Notes: generated by a model from the letters alone, not told the origin. A stretch of DNA of 64,000 nucleotides from Paenibacillus taichungensis (GCF_003287275.1 NZ_QEVW01000002.1:124001-188000); one strand, 5' to 3'. Shown: positions 17,072-30,254, counted from the stretch's first letter. Translations and numbers: made by a program.

Positions 17072-20000
17072 ATGCATGTTCTGCAAATGAAGAGGTGGCT
17101 CAGGTTGTTCCTGGCCATGGTTCTGCTTATCACGGGTGCCATTCCGGCTGGATTGTTCAGCAGTAAGGCAGCTGCGGCGGATGAGCCGTTAACGGTTGCT
17201 CAGGCACAGGCAAAGAATTCTGACAAATCTACAGCGACTGTTGAAGGATATGTTGTTGGTTACTATAACAGTGGAACCTCTATCCAGCTAAATCCTCCGT
17301 TTACTTCTGACACAAATTTTGCACTGGCAGATCGTCCTGATGAAACAGATGTAAGCAAAATGATGCCAGTACAAGTACCCACAAATGCTCCCCGCAGCAC
17401 TTTTGGTCTACAAAGCAATACATCCTTATATCATTCCAAAGTTCGAATTAACGGTGCTACATTGGAAACATATTTTACTGTTAACGGGATTAAAAGTACC
17501 ACTTCGACCATTTTCCAATTGATTGATGAGACGCCAGAAACCAAGGTGGTAAACGTTACAGCTAATCCATCCTCTGGAGCTGTGCCGGCAGGCACAGAGG
17601 TTAAATTGGCAACAACTACAGTTGGTGCCGCCGTATACTATAAATTAAATGATGATAATGAATTTCTTCCATATACAGTGCCCATCACAGTGAATGATAC
17701 GATTCACATTGAAGCTTATGCACACAAAAGTGGATTAATGGATAGCGATATTACGCTTCTTGACTACACCATAGTCGACAACAGTCCCATTTCAATCTCC
17801 GAAGCAAGAACTAAATCTGAGAATACACCGGTTACTGTACAAGGGATTGTAACTTATCGCGAAGAATCCGGAGGATTGGCGAATCTGTACATTCAGGATG
17901 ATCATGCAGGAATCGTCATTCGTGGAACAGACGCCACCGTGGAGCGGGGCGATCGTATTGAAGCTTATGGTCCGCTGACGATTTATAACGGTTTGCTTCA
18001 GGTAGAGAAGGACAAGACCGGATTTCCAGGCGGTTATATTAAGGTCTTAGATAAAACGCAAGATATCCCTGAACCCGTTACACTGACATCCAAAGACTTT
18101 ACACCTGCTGAAGGCGGAGGAAAGGGTACAGGTGGCATTTACGAAGGGATGCTTGTCGAAGTCAACGCTGTTACAGTGACAAGAAGCAGCAGTTCCACCT
18201 TTTATGCGACAGATACCGATGGTGGAGAGATCACGATCTATGCCAAAAATAGCCCTACTGCACTGGCAACAGGCAAAACATATGAAAAAGTGACAGGAGT
18301 TATGACCTACCATACAAGTTATGGTCTTGAACTGATTCCACGTACAACATCGGATGTTGTCGAAAATTTGCTCTCTGTTACAGCCAGTGCTTCATCAGGC
18401 GGTATTGTCAAAGGATCAACAGTGACATTGTCCTCGCCAACGGCAGGAGCAGAAATCTATTATACGGTTGATGGCACTGAACCAACCCCAACATCCACAA
18501 AGTACAGTGTTCCGATTACAGTAAACGAGGACACGATTGTAAAAGCGATTGCTGTATCGGGTGGAAGTACGAGTGGGGTATATACCTTTACTTATAAAGT
18601 TCTTCATGAACTGGACAATCTTAGAATCCATGATATTCAAGGAGCTTCCCATAACTCTTTGTACGATGGTTTAGCTGTTCAGAATGTCGAAGGAATTGTG
18701 ACTTATGTTGTAAATGCAAGCTCCTTCTATATACAGGAGATTCCTGGAATGGAAGATGACGATGTGAAAACATCCGAAGGTATACTCATCTATAAGTCAT
18801 CTCATGGAATGACAGTAGGCAACAAGGTTAAGGTGTCGGGTCAAGTCAAAGAATATGCGACAGCGACGACTGAGCTGTCTACGACAGAGATCGTTGCAAC
18901 AACAATTACGGTTGAAGACAACAATCAAGAACTTCCTGAACCTGTGATTCTGGGAACTAACGGTCGAATCATCCCTACTGTAATTGATTCAGATCAGTTC
19001 GGGGAGTTTAACCCGGAAACGGATGCGATCGATTTTTATGAGAGTTTGGAAGGCATGAGAGTGCAACTTGATAATGCAACAATTATTGGTCCATATTCCA
19101 GTGAACCGGGTCTAGCAGTTGTCGTTGACAATGGTCTGAATAACCCAGTACGCACACCAGCAGGAGGCGTTATCCTAACTGCGGATAGTACAGAACCTTA
19201 CGAGAGTGCCCTCAATCCGCAACGATTGTTCATTAACAAAAAGCCCTCTCAGGCGGTCAAAACTGGTGACAAGCTTACTGAGTCCGTCAAAGGTGTTATG
19301 ACGTATTCCAACGGTAATTTCAAGGTTAATCCAGAGGGGAATCTTCCAGTCATCACTTCAGGGGGGCTTGAGCAAGCAACAACGACGATACAACAGGCCG
19401 ACGGTAAGTTGACAATTGCAACTTTTAATGTGGAAAATTTCAGTAAGAAGGATGCAGCGAGAGCTGTCAAAATCGGTGGGATTGTAGTCAATAATCTAAA
19501 GAATCCGGATATTATTGGCATAATGGAAGTACAAGATAATGATGGAGCTACAGACAGTGGAACAACTGCTGCTGATGCAAGTTTCCAAACCCTGATTGAT
19601 GCTATTGCATCTAAAGGCGGTCCTACCTATAAATACACGGATATTGCTCCAGAAAACAATAAGGATGGTGGAGCTCCGGGGGGGAACATTCGTGTAGGAT
19701 TCTTATACAATGAGTCACGTGTAACTCTGAAACAAGGAAATAAAGGGGACGCAGTAACGGGAATCCAAGTGGAAACAGACGGGAGTTTGTCCCTTAATCC
19801 TGGAAGGATTGATCCAACAAACGATGCTTTTACAAGCTCGCGTAAGCCGCTCGCTGCTGAATTTGAGTTCAATGGAGAACGTGTTGTTGTGATTGCAAAT
19901 CATCTGAATTCCAAAGGCGGCGATCTGAAGCCTTACGGAAGCATACAGCCTGCGACAAGAAGTAGTGAAATTCAACGTGCACGACAGGCAACTGCTGTAA

Positions 20001-22645
20001 ATAGTTTTGTTAAAGAACTGCTAAGTAAAGACCCTGAGGTGAATGTTGCTGTTCTTGGCGACTTCAATGACTTCCAGTTCTCCAAAACATTGAATATTGT
20101 TGAAGGTAATGAACTGGACAATCTGGTAAACAAACTGCCAGAGAATAAGCGTTATTCCTACATCTATGACGGAAACTCTCAGACACTGGATCACATTCTG
20201 GTGAGTAAAAAACTGTCCGAAACTGCTGCTATCGAAGCGGTTCATGTGAATGCTGATTTTGAAGATTCCCATGGTCGGGTCAGTGACCATGATCCGCTGC
20301 TCGCGCAGCTGAGCATTGGAAGCACAGCAGAAGAAGGTGACTTCAACCTGCGTGTATTGCACACCAATGATACACACGCGCATTTGGATAACATCCCGCG
20401 CCGTGTAACAGCGATTAAGGAAACGCACAATGATAACACCCTGGTATTGGATGCAGGGGACGTATTCTCGGGTACATTGTACTTTAACCTCTTTAACGGT
20501 CTGGCGGATCTGGAGTTCATGAACATGATCGGATACGATGCCATGACCTTCGGAAATCACGAGTTTGATAAAGGCCCAAGCGTACTCAAGGAATTTATTG
20601 AACAAGCGGAATTCCCATTTGTGAGTGCCAATATTGACTATACCAAGGATGCGAGTTTGGGCAGCCTGTACAACAGTACCATCGGAAATCCAGGCGAGAA
20701 TTCCCAAATCTACCCGGCCATTATTACGGAAGTAAACGGCGAGAAAGTCGGAATCTTTGGATTGACGACACCGGATACCGTATCTCTGTCCTCACCGGGA
20801 GATGATTTGACCTTTAAGGATTACAAAGCAAGTGCTCAGGCGACAGTGAACATGCTGCAAGATGAAGGAATCAACAAAATTATCGCGCTGACGCATCTGG
20901 GGTACTCGGAAGACCTGAAGCTGGCAGAAGCGGTAGAAGGCATTGACATCGTAGTGGGTGGTCATTCACATACCATTCTGAACAAACCGGTAGTTGTAGA
21001 TACACACACTGATCCGACACTGGTTGTACAGACGGGAGAATATGACGTTTCCCTGGGTCAACTGGATGTAACGTTCAACGAAGCAGGCGTACTTAAAACA
21101 TGGAACGGCAAATTGCTTAACCTGGATGCGAAGGATGCCACCGGTAAGTATGTTTACGCAGATGATAAGGAAGCAGCAGAGAAACTGGCAAGCTATGCTA
21201 AACCTCTGGCTGAGTTTAAAAAAGAAGTTATCGGTAAAACAAATGTATTCCTCGATGGAGAACGTGGCGCTGTACGTAAGCAGGAAACCAACCTCGGGAA
21301 TCTGATGACAGACGGCATGCTGGAGAAAGTGAAATCCATTGTGAAAGAAAACGACGTTAAAGGATATGTCGCTATCCAAAACGGTGGAGGCATTCGAGCT
21401 TCATTCCAAGCAGGAGATATCACGTTGGGTGATTTGTTAACCGTAATGCCATTCGGCAACAACCTTTCGGCGCTAAAAATGACAGGTAAGGAAATTACGG
21501 CTGCGCTGGAAAATGGCGTGAGTGGCGTGGAAACAGGAGAAGGACGCTTCCCGCAAGTTTCAGGCCTGCGTTTCTACTACGACTCCACGAAGCCTGGCGA
21601 GAAAATTGATGCGGTAACGAATACGGTGACCCAAGTCGGTCAACGCGTGCTCAAAGTACAGATTAAGAATGCCAATGGCACGTACACGGACATCGATCCG
21701 AACGGATACTACATTGTAGCTACCAACTCGTTTATGGCTAACGGTGGAGACTTTTACCGCGCCATGAGAGCAGCGAAGGATGACAACCGGTACTATGAAC
21801 TGAATTTGGTCGATTATGAAATCTTCCATGAACATTTGGACCGTGTAGGTACGGTAAACCAGACAACGGAAGGACGTAGTACCGATCTGAAGGGAGCTCC
21901 ACTTCCGGGTGATGGGAATGGAAGCAACCCTGGTAATGGCGGTGGGAATAATGGAAGTAATCCGGGCAGTGGTAATAGTGGTGGAGGTACAACCACACCA
22001 ACCACACCTGTAACACCAACAGATCCAACAAATCCGACGACGCCTACAACACCTTCCAACCCGGGTAATGGGAATGGAGGAGGTACTACACCGACCAATC
22101 CGGGTGTGACTTTGAAAGATATCGGCAATCACTGGGCAGCAGCTGCCATTGAGCAGGCCATTTCCCGGGGAATTGTAAATGGATATCAGGACGGTAATTT
22201 CCGTCCAAATGCACCGGCAACACGTGCCGAGTTCATTGTCATGCTGGCAAGAGCATTTGAACTTCCGGCCAGCAGCAAGGCGTTGACGTTTAAGGATGCT
22301 TCCAAAATTCCAGCATGGGCACAATCCTTTATTGCTCAAGCTGTAGAACAAGGGATCATTAGTGGCTATACGGATGAGACGTTCCGTGCTTCCGGCAAAG
22401 TATCCCGTGTAGAGATGACGGTTATGCTCGTAAGAGCACTCGGACTTCCAGTTGCATCGAATGCCACATTAACCTTTGCAGATGCGAATAAAGTACCTGC
22501 ATGGGCCGTACCTTATATTGCAGCTGCATATGATGCAGGACTGGTGAAAGGCACAGGCAAGAACCTGTTTAACCCACTTGTTGAAGCAACTCGTGCTGAA
22601 GTTGTGACTCTGTTGATGTCAGCGAGTGAGTTTCAGGCGAAGTAA
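17072..22645 (+). CDS. Giant SLH-anchored nuclease / 5'-nucleotidase
   Basis: An 1857-residue cell-surface enzyme related to B. subtilis YhcR but larger. Order: signal peptide (1 to about 36); OB-fold YhcR-type domains (about 40-160 and 240-340); chitobiase-like beta modules (about 165-235 and 430-510); a further OB-type region (about 515-770); an endonuclease/exonuclease/phosphatase domain (about 780-1080) with TFNVENF, ANHLNSKGG, GDFND and SDHDP; a metallophosphoesterase/5'-nucleotidase (about 1090-1600) with TNDTHAH, GDVFSG, GNHEFD, GGHSHT and NGGGIR; a Gly/Asn/Ser/Thr/Pro-rich linker (about 1611-1680); and three SLH repeats (1680-1857). It should degrade nucleic acid and release phosphate and nucleosides at the cell wall. 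GGAGGTAGGT precedes ATG 17072. All key metal-binding motifs look intact. Confidence 0.9.
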   Translation: MHVLQMKRWLRLFLAMVLLITGAIPAGLFSSKAAAADEPLTVAQAQAKNSDKSTATVEGYVVGYYNSGTSIQLNPPFTSDTNFALADRPDETDVSKMMPVQVPTNAPRSTFGLQSNTSLYHSKVRINGATLETYFTVNGIKSTTSTIFQLIDETPETKVVNVTANPSSGAVPAGTEVKLATTTVGAAVYYKLNDDNEFLPYTVPITVNDTIHIEAYAHKSGLMDSDITLLDYTIVDNSPISISEARTKSENTPVTVQGIVTYREESGGLANLYIQDDHAGIVIRGTDATVERGDRIEAYGPLTIYNGLLQVEKDKTGFPGGYIKVLDKTQDIPEPVTLTSKDFTPAEGGGKGTGGIYEGMLVEVNAVTVTRSSSSTFYATDTDGGEITIYAKNSPTALATGKTYEKVTGVMTYHTSYGLELIPRTTSDVVENLLSVTASASSGGIVKGSTVTLSSPTAGAEIYYTVDGTEPTPTSTKYSVPITVNEDTIVKAIAVSGGSTSGVYTFTYKVLHELDNLRIHDIQGASHNSLYDGLAVQNVEGIVTYVVNASSFYIQEIPGMEDDDVKTSEGILIYKSSHGMTVGNKVKVSGQVKEYATATTELSTTEIVATTITVEDNNQELPEPVILGTNGRIIPTVIDSDQFGEFNPETDAIDFYESLEGMRVQLDNATIIGPYSSEPGLAVVVDNGLNNPVRTPAGGVILTADSTEPYESALNPQRLFINKKPSQAVKTGDKLTESVKGVMTYSNGNFKVNPEGNLPVITSGGLEQATTTIQQADGKLTIATFNVENFSKKDAARAVKIGGIVVNNLKNPDIIGIMEVQDNDGATDSGTTAADASFQTLIDAIASKGGPTYKYTDIAPENNKDGGAPGGNIRVGFLYNESRVTLKQGNKGDAVTGIQVETDGSLSLNPGRIDPTNDAFTSSRKPLAAEFEFNGERVVVIANHLNSKGGDLKPYGSIQPATRSSEIQRARQATAVNSFVKELLSKDPEVNVAVLGDFNDFQFSKTLNIVEGNELDNLVNKLPENKRYSYIYDGNSQTLDHILVSKKLSETAAIEAVHVNADFEDSHGRVSDHDPLLAQLSIGSTAEEGDFNLRVLHTNDTHAHLDNIPRRVTAIKETHNDNTLVLDAGDVFSGTLYFNLFNGLADLEFMNMIGYDAMTFGNHEFDKGPSVLKEFIEQAEFPFVSANIDYTKDASLGSLYNSTIGNPGENSQIYPAIITEVNGEKVGIFGLTTPDTVSLSSPGDDLTFKDYKASAQATVNMLQDEGINKIIALTHLGYSEDLKLAEAVEGIDIVVGGHSHTILNKPVVVDTHTDPTLVVQTGEYDVSLGQLDVTFNEAGVLKTWNGKLLNLDAKDATGKYVYADDKEAAEKLASYAKPLAEFKKEVIGKTNVFLDGERGAVRKQETNLGNLMTDGMLEKVKSIVKENDVKGYVAIQNGGGIRASFQAGDITLGDLLTVMPFGNNLSALKMTGKEITAALENGVSGVETGEGRFPQVSGLRFYYDSTKPGEKIDAVTNTVTQVGQRVLKVQIKNANGTYTDIDPNGYYIVATNSFMANGGDFYRAMRAAKDDNRYYELNLVDYEIFHEHLDRVGTVNQTTEGRSTDLKGAPLPGDGNGSNPGNGGGNNGSNPGSGNSGGGTTTPTTPVTPTDPTNPTTPTTPSNPGNGNGGGTTPTNPGVTLKDIGNHWAAAAIEQAISRGIVNGYQDGNFRPNAPATRAEFIVMLARAFELPASSKALTFKDASKIPAWAQSFIAQAVEQGIISGYTDETFRASGKVSRVEMTVMLVRALGLPVASNATLTFADANKVPAWAVPYIAAAYDAGLVKGTGKNLFNPLVEATRAEVVTLLMSASEFQAK

Positions 22646-22723
22646 TAAAGACTATTCAATCTTTCTATGAAAAGGAAGCCAAAACCAATTTAACCTGAAA
22701 CGCTAAACTCTTTTACTCTAAGA

Positions 22724-22762
22724 AAAACAGCTTGCAGACCTACATCTGCAAGCTGTTTTTTT
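22724..22762 (+). terminator. Terminator of the surface nuclease gene
   Basis: A perfect 15-bp stem (22724-22738 with 22745-22759), AAAACAGCTTGCAGA and its complement, with a run of T residues at the 3' side. Confidence 0.92.
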
Positions 22763-22833
22763 ACTAATTAATGGCTGTTCAATTTTACCAGAGGAAGGTA
22801 TAGTAGACAGGATTATATGGAAGGAGTGTTGAA

Positions 22834-23046
22834 ATGCAAGATCAACCGGTTTTAATCGCACTATTGGCTATTGCAGCAGGGATTTTCAGTTTGTTGGGTG
22901 GAATCAACAATTGGGATTGGTTTATGAAGAGTTTTAGAGCAGGTCTCTTTGTGAAAACCATTGGACGTCAGGGTGCAAGAGTGGTGTATGGTATTTTAGG
23001 TATTGTGCTGATTACCATTGGTGTATTATTGTTGCTGATTGGGTAA
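22834..23046 (+). CDS. Imm17-like small membrane protein
   Basis: A 70-residue protein with two predicted membrane helices (about 7-24 and 49-69) joined by a basic loop. The loop pattern NNWDWFMKSFRAGLFVKTIGRQGARVVYGILGI resembles immunity proteins of the Imm17 family, two-helix proteins found beside polymorphic toxins. GGAGTG lies 7 nt before ATG 22834. No toxin gene is adjacent; the upstream gene encodes a housekeeping-like surface nuclease with its own terminator. It may be an orphan immunity protein or a general membrane protein. The family call is from pattern memory. Confidence 0.6.
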   Translation: MQDQPVLIALLAIAAGIFSLLGGINNWDWFMKSFRAGLFVKTIGRQGARVVYGILGIVLITIGVLLLLIG

Positions 23047-23603
23047 GCGTAGAAAAAGAAAGAAAAGAAAAATTGTAGAGCCTGAGTACATAATTCAGTT
23101 TCACAGCCTTTAATGTAGAAAGTAACGATTAGTACGTTTAGCTTTATGCTTGAGATTTTCGAGGTTAGTTAGGGTGTGGAAGTTAGCTTTTTAAAAAGTC
23201 TTGAAGCCTAAGCCAGTTTACTCCTGGGAATGTGTGGACAAATTATCTAAGAAACCGGGGACGTCTTATTTTGCCTTCAGCTCTTCTTTTTACAAAGTAA
23301 GAAACTCCAGACACGTTATTTACTGAAATTCCTGACAAAAACACTATAAACGACTTTTTTTTCTGATACAGCGTGTCTCAGGTTCTTTAGATTTCTGGAG
23401 TCACTTCATATCCTTGAATAAGACGTCTTCGATTCGTTGCGCTTGCACATGCTCTGCTTCAATCGCGTGTGAGTCGCTGACTCCTGATCCCATCCGGAGC
23501 CAAGCTTTTCATTGAAAGGGAGAAAATCCACTTTAACGGCACTTCAGGTATACTTGGCTTCCAGCAGGTTCGATGACGCAGCTTATGAAAAGTTACATTC
23601 ATT
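23047..23603. other. Gene-free region with imperfect long inverted repeat
   Basis: No convincing gene in about 600 bp. GACGTCTTATT (23260-23270) has its exact inverted copy at 23417-23427, and inside it AGACACG (23310-23316 region) matches CGTGTC (23372-23377) in inverted orientation at nearly symmetric distance; ACTCCAGA (23304-23311) also pairs with TCTGGAGT (23394-23401). The 168-bp unit could be a structured RNA or the relic of a small inverted-repeat element. Confidence 0.4.
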
Positions 23604-23638
23604 AAAAAGACCACCGAAAAAATTTCGGTGGTCTTTTT
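23604..23638. terminator. Bidirectional terminator after the OpuA operon
   Basis: A perfect 16-bp stem (23604-23619 with 23623-23638) with loop AAA and A5/T5 ends. It ends the minus-strand betaine transporter operon. Confidence 0.92.
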
Positions 23639-23670
23639 GCCAAATTCAGGTTTATCCATCTCAATCTGGT

Positions 23671-27457
<3,787 letters not shown>

Positions 27458-27588
27458 GTTTTCACCCCTTCTGATGTGTTGTGCACTTCGAACGGCTTTC
27501 AGCATCCACAAGCCCATACACTTGTGCGCCCAGCCACGAAATCCGGTAATCGTTGCTTCGCTTCCCGTCTTTCTGGGTAACGTTTTGT

Positions 27589-27617
27589 ATTCTAACAATA
27601 CTTAACCCGTATAGCAA
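27589..27617 (-). promoter_or_regulatory. Promoter of the betaine transporter operon
   Basis: On the minus strand TTGCTA (27617-27612) and TAGAAT (27594-27589) are 17 bp apart, giving a leader of about 125 nt before opuAA. Confidence 0.65.
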
Positions 27618-27639
27618 CTGAATAAACAGTACATAATGT

Positions 27640-27661
27640 TTGTACAGTAAAAACTGTACAA
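27640..27661. promoter_or_regulatory. Perfect palindromic operator, probably for the GbsR-type regulator
   Basis: TTGTACAGT, four A residues, then ACTGTACAA form a perfect 22-bp palindrome in the divergent region, about 23 bp upstream of the opuAA -35 box. A related half site AGTACAT lies at 27628-27634. Position and symmetry fit the dimeric GbsR-type regulator encoded next to it. Confidence 0.65.
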
Positions 27662-27714
27662 AGTTTTCCGTCCATATGCTCCGTCATTCTCCTTATTCTG
27701 GCTAATAAGACACC

Positions 27715-27743
27715 TTTACATTTGATATCGCTTTTTCTACAAT
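27715..27743 (+). promoter_or_regulatory. Promoter of the GbsR-type regulator gene
   Basis: TTTACA (27715-27720) and TACAAT (27738-27743) are 17 bp apart. Transcription from here would give a leader of about 205 nt. Confidence 0.65.
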
Positions 27744-27796
27744 AGAAAATGTGCTGAATCTAAGCAGTTTCTTTTGGTTAAAAGATAGTCGTAGGC

Positions 27797-27910
27797 GTTT
27801 GCAACTTGGTAAAGCTCCCATGATATACATGGGGTAACCTTAAGCCCGTTGGCATATAGGATGTCCTGCCGGATACTTTCCCATGTAAGCCGGATCTTAA
27901 ACAGTTGCAA
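27797..27910 (+). ncRNA. Structured 5' leader of the GbsR-type gene
   Basis: TTGCAACT near 27799-27806 is the exact complement of AGTTGCAA near 27903-27910, closing a domain of about 110 nt. Inside are a CTCCCATG...CATGGGG hairpin (about 27817-27834), a second CCCATG later in the domain that could compete for it, and CCGG repeats. The compact layout with an alternative pairing is riboswitch-like, but it matches no class that I recognise. It could also be a chance fold. Confidence 0.35.
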
Positions 27911-27954
27911 TTATTTTGCCGAGACTGGGAATGTTCAGAATGGAGGTTGCAAGC

Positions 27955-28527
27955 ATGAGCTTGGACCATTTACAAGAGGAGCAGCAGGCAACCGTTCTTA
28001 GAATCCGTAAACGCGTCATTGAAGCCATTGGGCGTAATATGGATCTCTACGGCGTTACGCTGTCCACGGGACACTTATATGGATTGCTTTTTTTTGCAGA
28101 CAAACCTATGACCCTTGACGATATGGGCCGGGAAATGGAAATGAGCAAAACGAGCATGAGTACCGGCGTACGTACACTGCTGGATCTAAAAATGGTGAAT
28201 AAAGTATGGAGCAAAGGCTCCCGGAAAGACCTATATGAAGTGGAGTATGACTGGCATCAGACGTTTACGGATTATTTTGTGATTAAATGGAGAAAAGCCG
28301 TGGAGAGTAACCTTCAGGTACTGCGCAAATCCGTTGATGAACTGAATCGTTTGATTGCCGACTTGGATGAACAAACAGATGCTGAACTTCTTCGCATTCT
28401 TAAGGAAGACAAGCATAAGGTGCTTCAAGCAGAGGCTTACTACAAATGGCTGGATCGCTTGATTGATACCATGGAAGATGAGGAAATATACAAACTGGTT
28501 CCGAAGGAAGAGATCAAGGAACATTAA
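27955..28527 (+). CDS. GbsR/MarR-family transcriptional regulator
   Basis: A 190-residue winged-helix regulator of the GbsR family, which includes choline-responsive GbsR and OpcR that repress betaine synthesis and osmoprotectant import in Bacillus. It has an N-terminal helical stretch, then the winged helix (MTLDDMGREMEMSKTSMSTGVRTLLDLKMVNKVWSKGSRKDLYEVE, about 57-102) and a long charged helical C-terminus. GGAGG (27942-27946) lies 8 nt before ATG 27955. It is divergent from the opuA operon with a palindrome between, so it most likely controls that operon. Confidence 0.88.
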   Translation: MSLDHLQEEQQATVLRIRKRVIEAIGRNMDLYGVTLSTGHLYGLLFFADKPMTLDDMGREMEMSKTSMSTGVRTLLDLKMVNKVWSKGSRKDLYEVEYDWHQTFTDYFVIKWRKAVESNLQVLRKSVDELNRLIADLDEQTDAELLRILKEDKHKVLQAEAYYKWLDRLIDTMEDEEIYKLVPKEEIKEH

Positions 28528-28542
28528 TAACAGCAAAAGCAA

Positions 28543-28574
28543 AGGGCCCTTTCCGAATAGGAAAGGGCTCTTTT
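28543..28574 (+). terminator. Terminator of the GbsR-type gene
   Basis: GGGCCCTTTCC (28544-28554) pairs with GGAAAGGGCTC (28560-28570) with one G-T pair, followed by TTTT. Confidence 0.88.
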
Positions 28575-28625
28575 GTCTTGATGGGTTGTACACTTGTACA
28601 TTTATAATGAAGAAAAAAATATGCT

Positions 28626-30254
28626 TTACAATTGTCCGATTAATCCGACATGGGATAAGGTCTCAAGCTGTAGAACGATCTGTTCCAGTTCGTCCATGAT
28701 CTGATGGCGTCCGCTGGGGGACCAGCATAGTACAGACCAATCGGATATATCGTGTACGTTACCTTTCAGGACAGCAGGAGATCGATTCCAGGCAGTGGTT
28801 TGTTTCATGCGCCGAAATAGTTTCTCACGGGCAGGAGCATTGGAAACACGGTTAATCAACAGATGATCCGTGTCCAGCATGGGGATGCTATCTGCCGCAT
28901 ACTCATCAGTAATTATATCTGTAGATATGATCTGTGCAGGGTTCAGTCCAAGTTCACCGTAGATAAGGCGATATAATGGATGCTCGGTATTATCCTGAAG
29001 CCGGATAGACTGATTCGTAACCTGCATAAGCATAATACGTTCTTGCCCGAAATGATGCTTCAAACGGAGCCCAATATCAAGGTTGCGAAGCTCCAGCTGT
29101 TTGAAATTCTGCAAGCCCTGTTGATCTCGTCCAACCAGTTCAGCTATACGTAAATGATTGTCTTTCCAGTCATGGGTCTGATCCAGGATGACTGTAGGGG
29201 CAATACTTTTGAGCTTATCGTAAAAGGATTGATGATAAAAGTCACCGATAATCAGGTCCGGCTTGGCCTGACGTAATTTCTCCAATTGTAAGGCTAGCCG
29301 CTGCTGCTGCTCGAATTCATCAAGCTCCCGATCATGGAATCCGTCCATTGCAGCTACGGGATGTAATCCTAGCGAAGAGAGGTTCTCATGAAGTCCAATC
29401 CTGGACGCGGTAGCCACGCGAATTTGGTCTTTTTTCATATATAGGCTGGGTGCAATACCCAAGGTTTGTTTGAATTTGCGGCTAAAATAATATTCATTGC
29501 CATAGCCAACAGAGACAGCGACGTCTTTGAGTGCACATGACTCTTGCTTGAGCTGTTTTTTGGCTTCGTCAATCCGTAAGCGATTTAGATAATCGGTAGG
29601 TGACATGCCTTTAGCTTTCTTGAAACTGCGAGAATAGGAGCTTGGCGTCAATCCGGCAATTTTAGCCAGTTGATCCATGCTGATTCCTTCACTCATGAAC
29701 CTTCTCATATACATAATGCTGCGTTCAAGCGCCGGATCGACTTTCTCATAATTTTCTTCAAGCCGGTTCTCCGAGAGATACTGCAAAAGCTCGTGCAGCT
29801 GGCTATGTATACTGATAAAATGATCGGGGTGAACACCGCGATAGGCTTCATACAATTGTTCAAATCGTGCTGTGGCCAGTTGGTCATGCCGAACCATCAG
29901 TCTGCCTGTCTCCCAATCCAGCGGGAAGCCAGAGGAGGAGGACATTTTCCATCGGCCGCGCACTTGCTGCAAACATACCGTATCCATGCTAAGTATTATA
30001 AACTCCGTAACAGCCGAGCGTGCAGCCGCTTCAATCGTTGTTCCTGGCTTCAAAACATACAGTTGATGGGCTTCGGCGTTATAGACTGTATCGTTCAGGA
30101 CCAGGACACCGTCTCCTTGTAAAATAAGACAGAGCATGGGCCGGGACACCGTCTTGCCTTGCACACGGAAATGCTCCCCGCGCCGTACACGGCACATGGA
30201 AGAGAGGAGCGGTAGAGATGAGGTTTCAGAAATGAAGGGAAGCTGTTCAGTCAT
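28626..30254 (-). CDS. AraC regulator with siderophore-binding-like domain (Btr-like)
   Basis: A 542-residue regulator built like B. subtilis Btr, the bacillibactin-responsive activator of siderophore uptake. It has an N-terminal cupin-like domain (about 1-150), a central AraC helix-turn-helix pair (about 165-270: GISMDQLAKIAGLTPSSYSRSFKKAKGMSPTDYL and VAVSVGYGNEYYFSRKFKQTLGIAP) and a C-terminal FecB/FepB-type binding domain (about 275-542: DLIIGDF, LMQVTN). ATG 30254 is preferred over 30263 because the AAAGGATGG stretch then acts as the ribosome binding site. A Fur-like box lies 30 bp upstream. No uptake operon is next to it. Confidence 0.88.
   Translation of the reverse strand: MTEQLPFISETSSLPLLSSMCRVRRGEHFRVQGKTVSRPMLCLILQGDGVLVLNDTVYNAEAHQLYVLKPGTTIEAAARSAVTEFIILSMDTVCLQQVRGRWKMSSSSGFPLDWETGRLMVRHDQLATARFEQLYEAYRGVHPDHFISIHSQLHELLQYLSENRLEENYEKVDPALERSIMYMRRFMSEGISMDQLAKIAGLTPSSYSRSFKKAKGMSPTDYLNRLRIDEAKKQLKQESCALKDVAVSVGYGNEYYFSRKFKQTLGIAPSLYMKKDQIRVATASRIGLHENLSSLGLHPVAAMDGFHDRELDEFEQQQRLALQLEKLRQAKPDLIIGDFYHQSFYDKLKSIAPTVILDQTHDWKDNHLRIAELVGRDQQGLQNFKQLELRNLDIGLRLKHHFGQERIMLMQVTNQSIRLQDNTEHPLYRLIYGELGLNPAQIISTDIITDEYAADSIPMLDTDHLLINRVSNAPAREKLFRRMKQTTAWNRSPAVLKGNVHDISDWSVLCWSPSGRHQIMDELEQIVLQLETLSHVGLIGQL

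Noticed and set aside
20021..22351. Long minus-strand open frames (up to 263 codons) inside the surface nuclease gene
   Set aside because: They are antisense to clear enzyme and SLH domains; composition (Ser/Thr/Cys/Gly runs) reflects the complementary codons.
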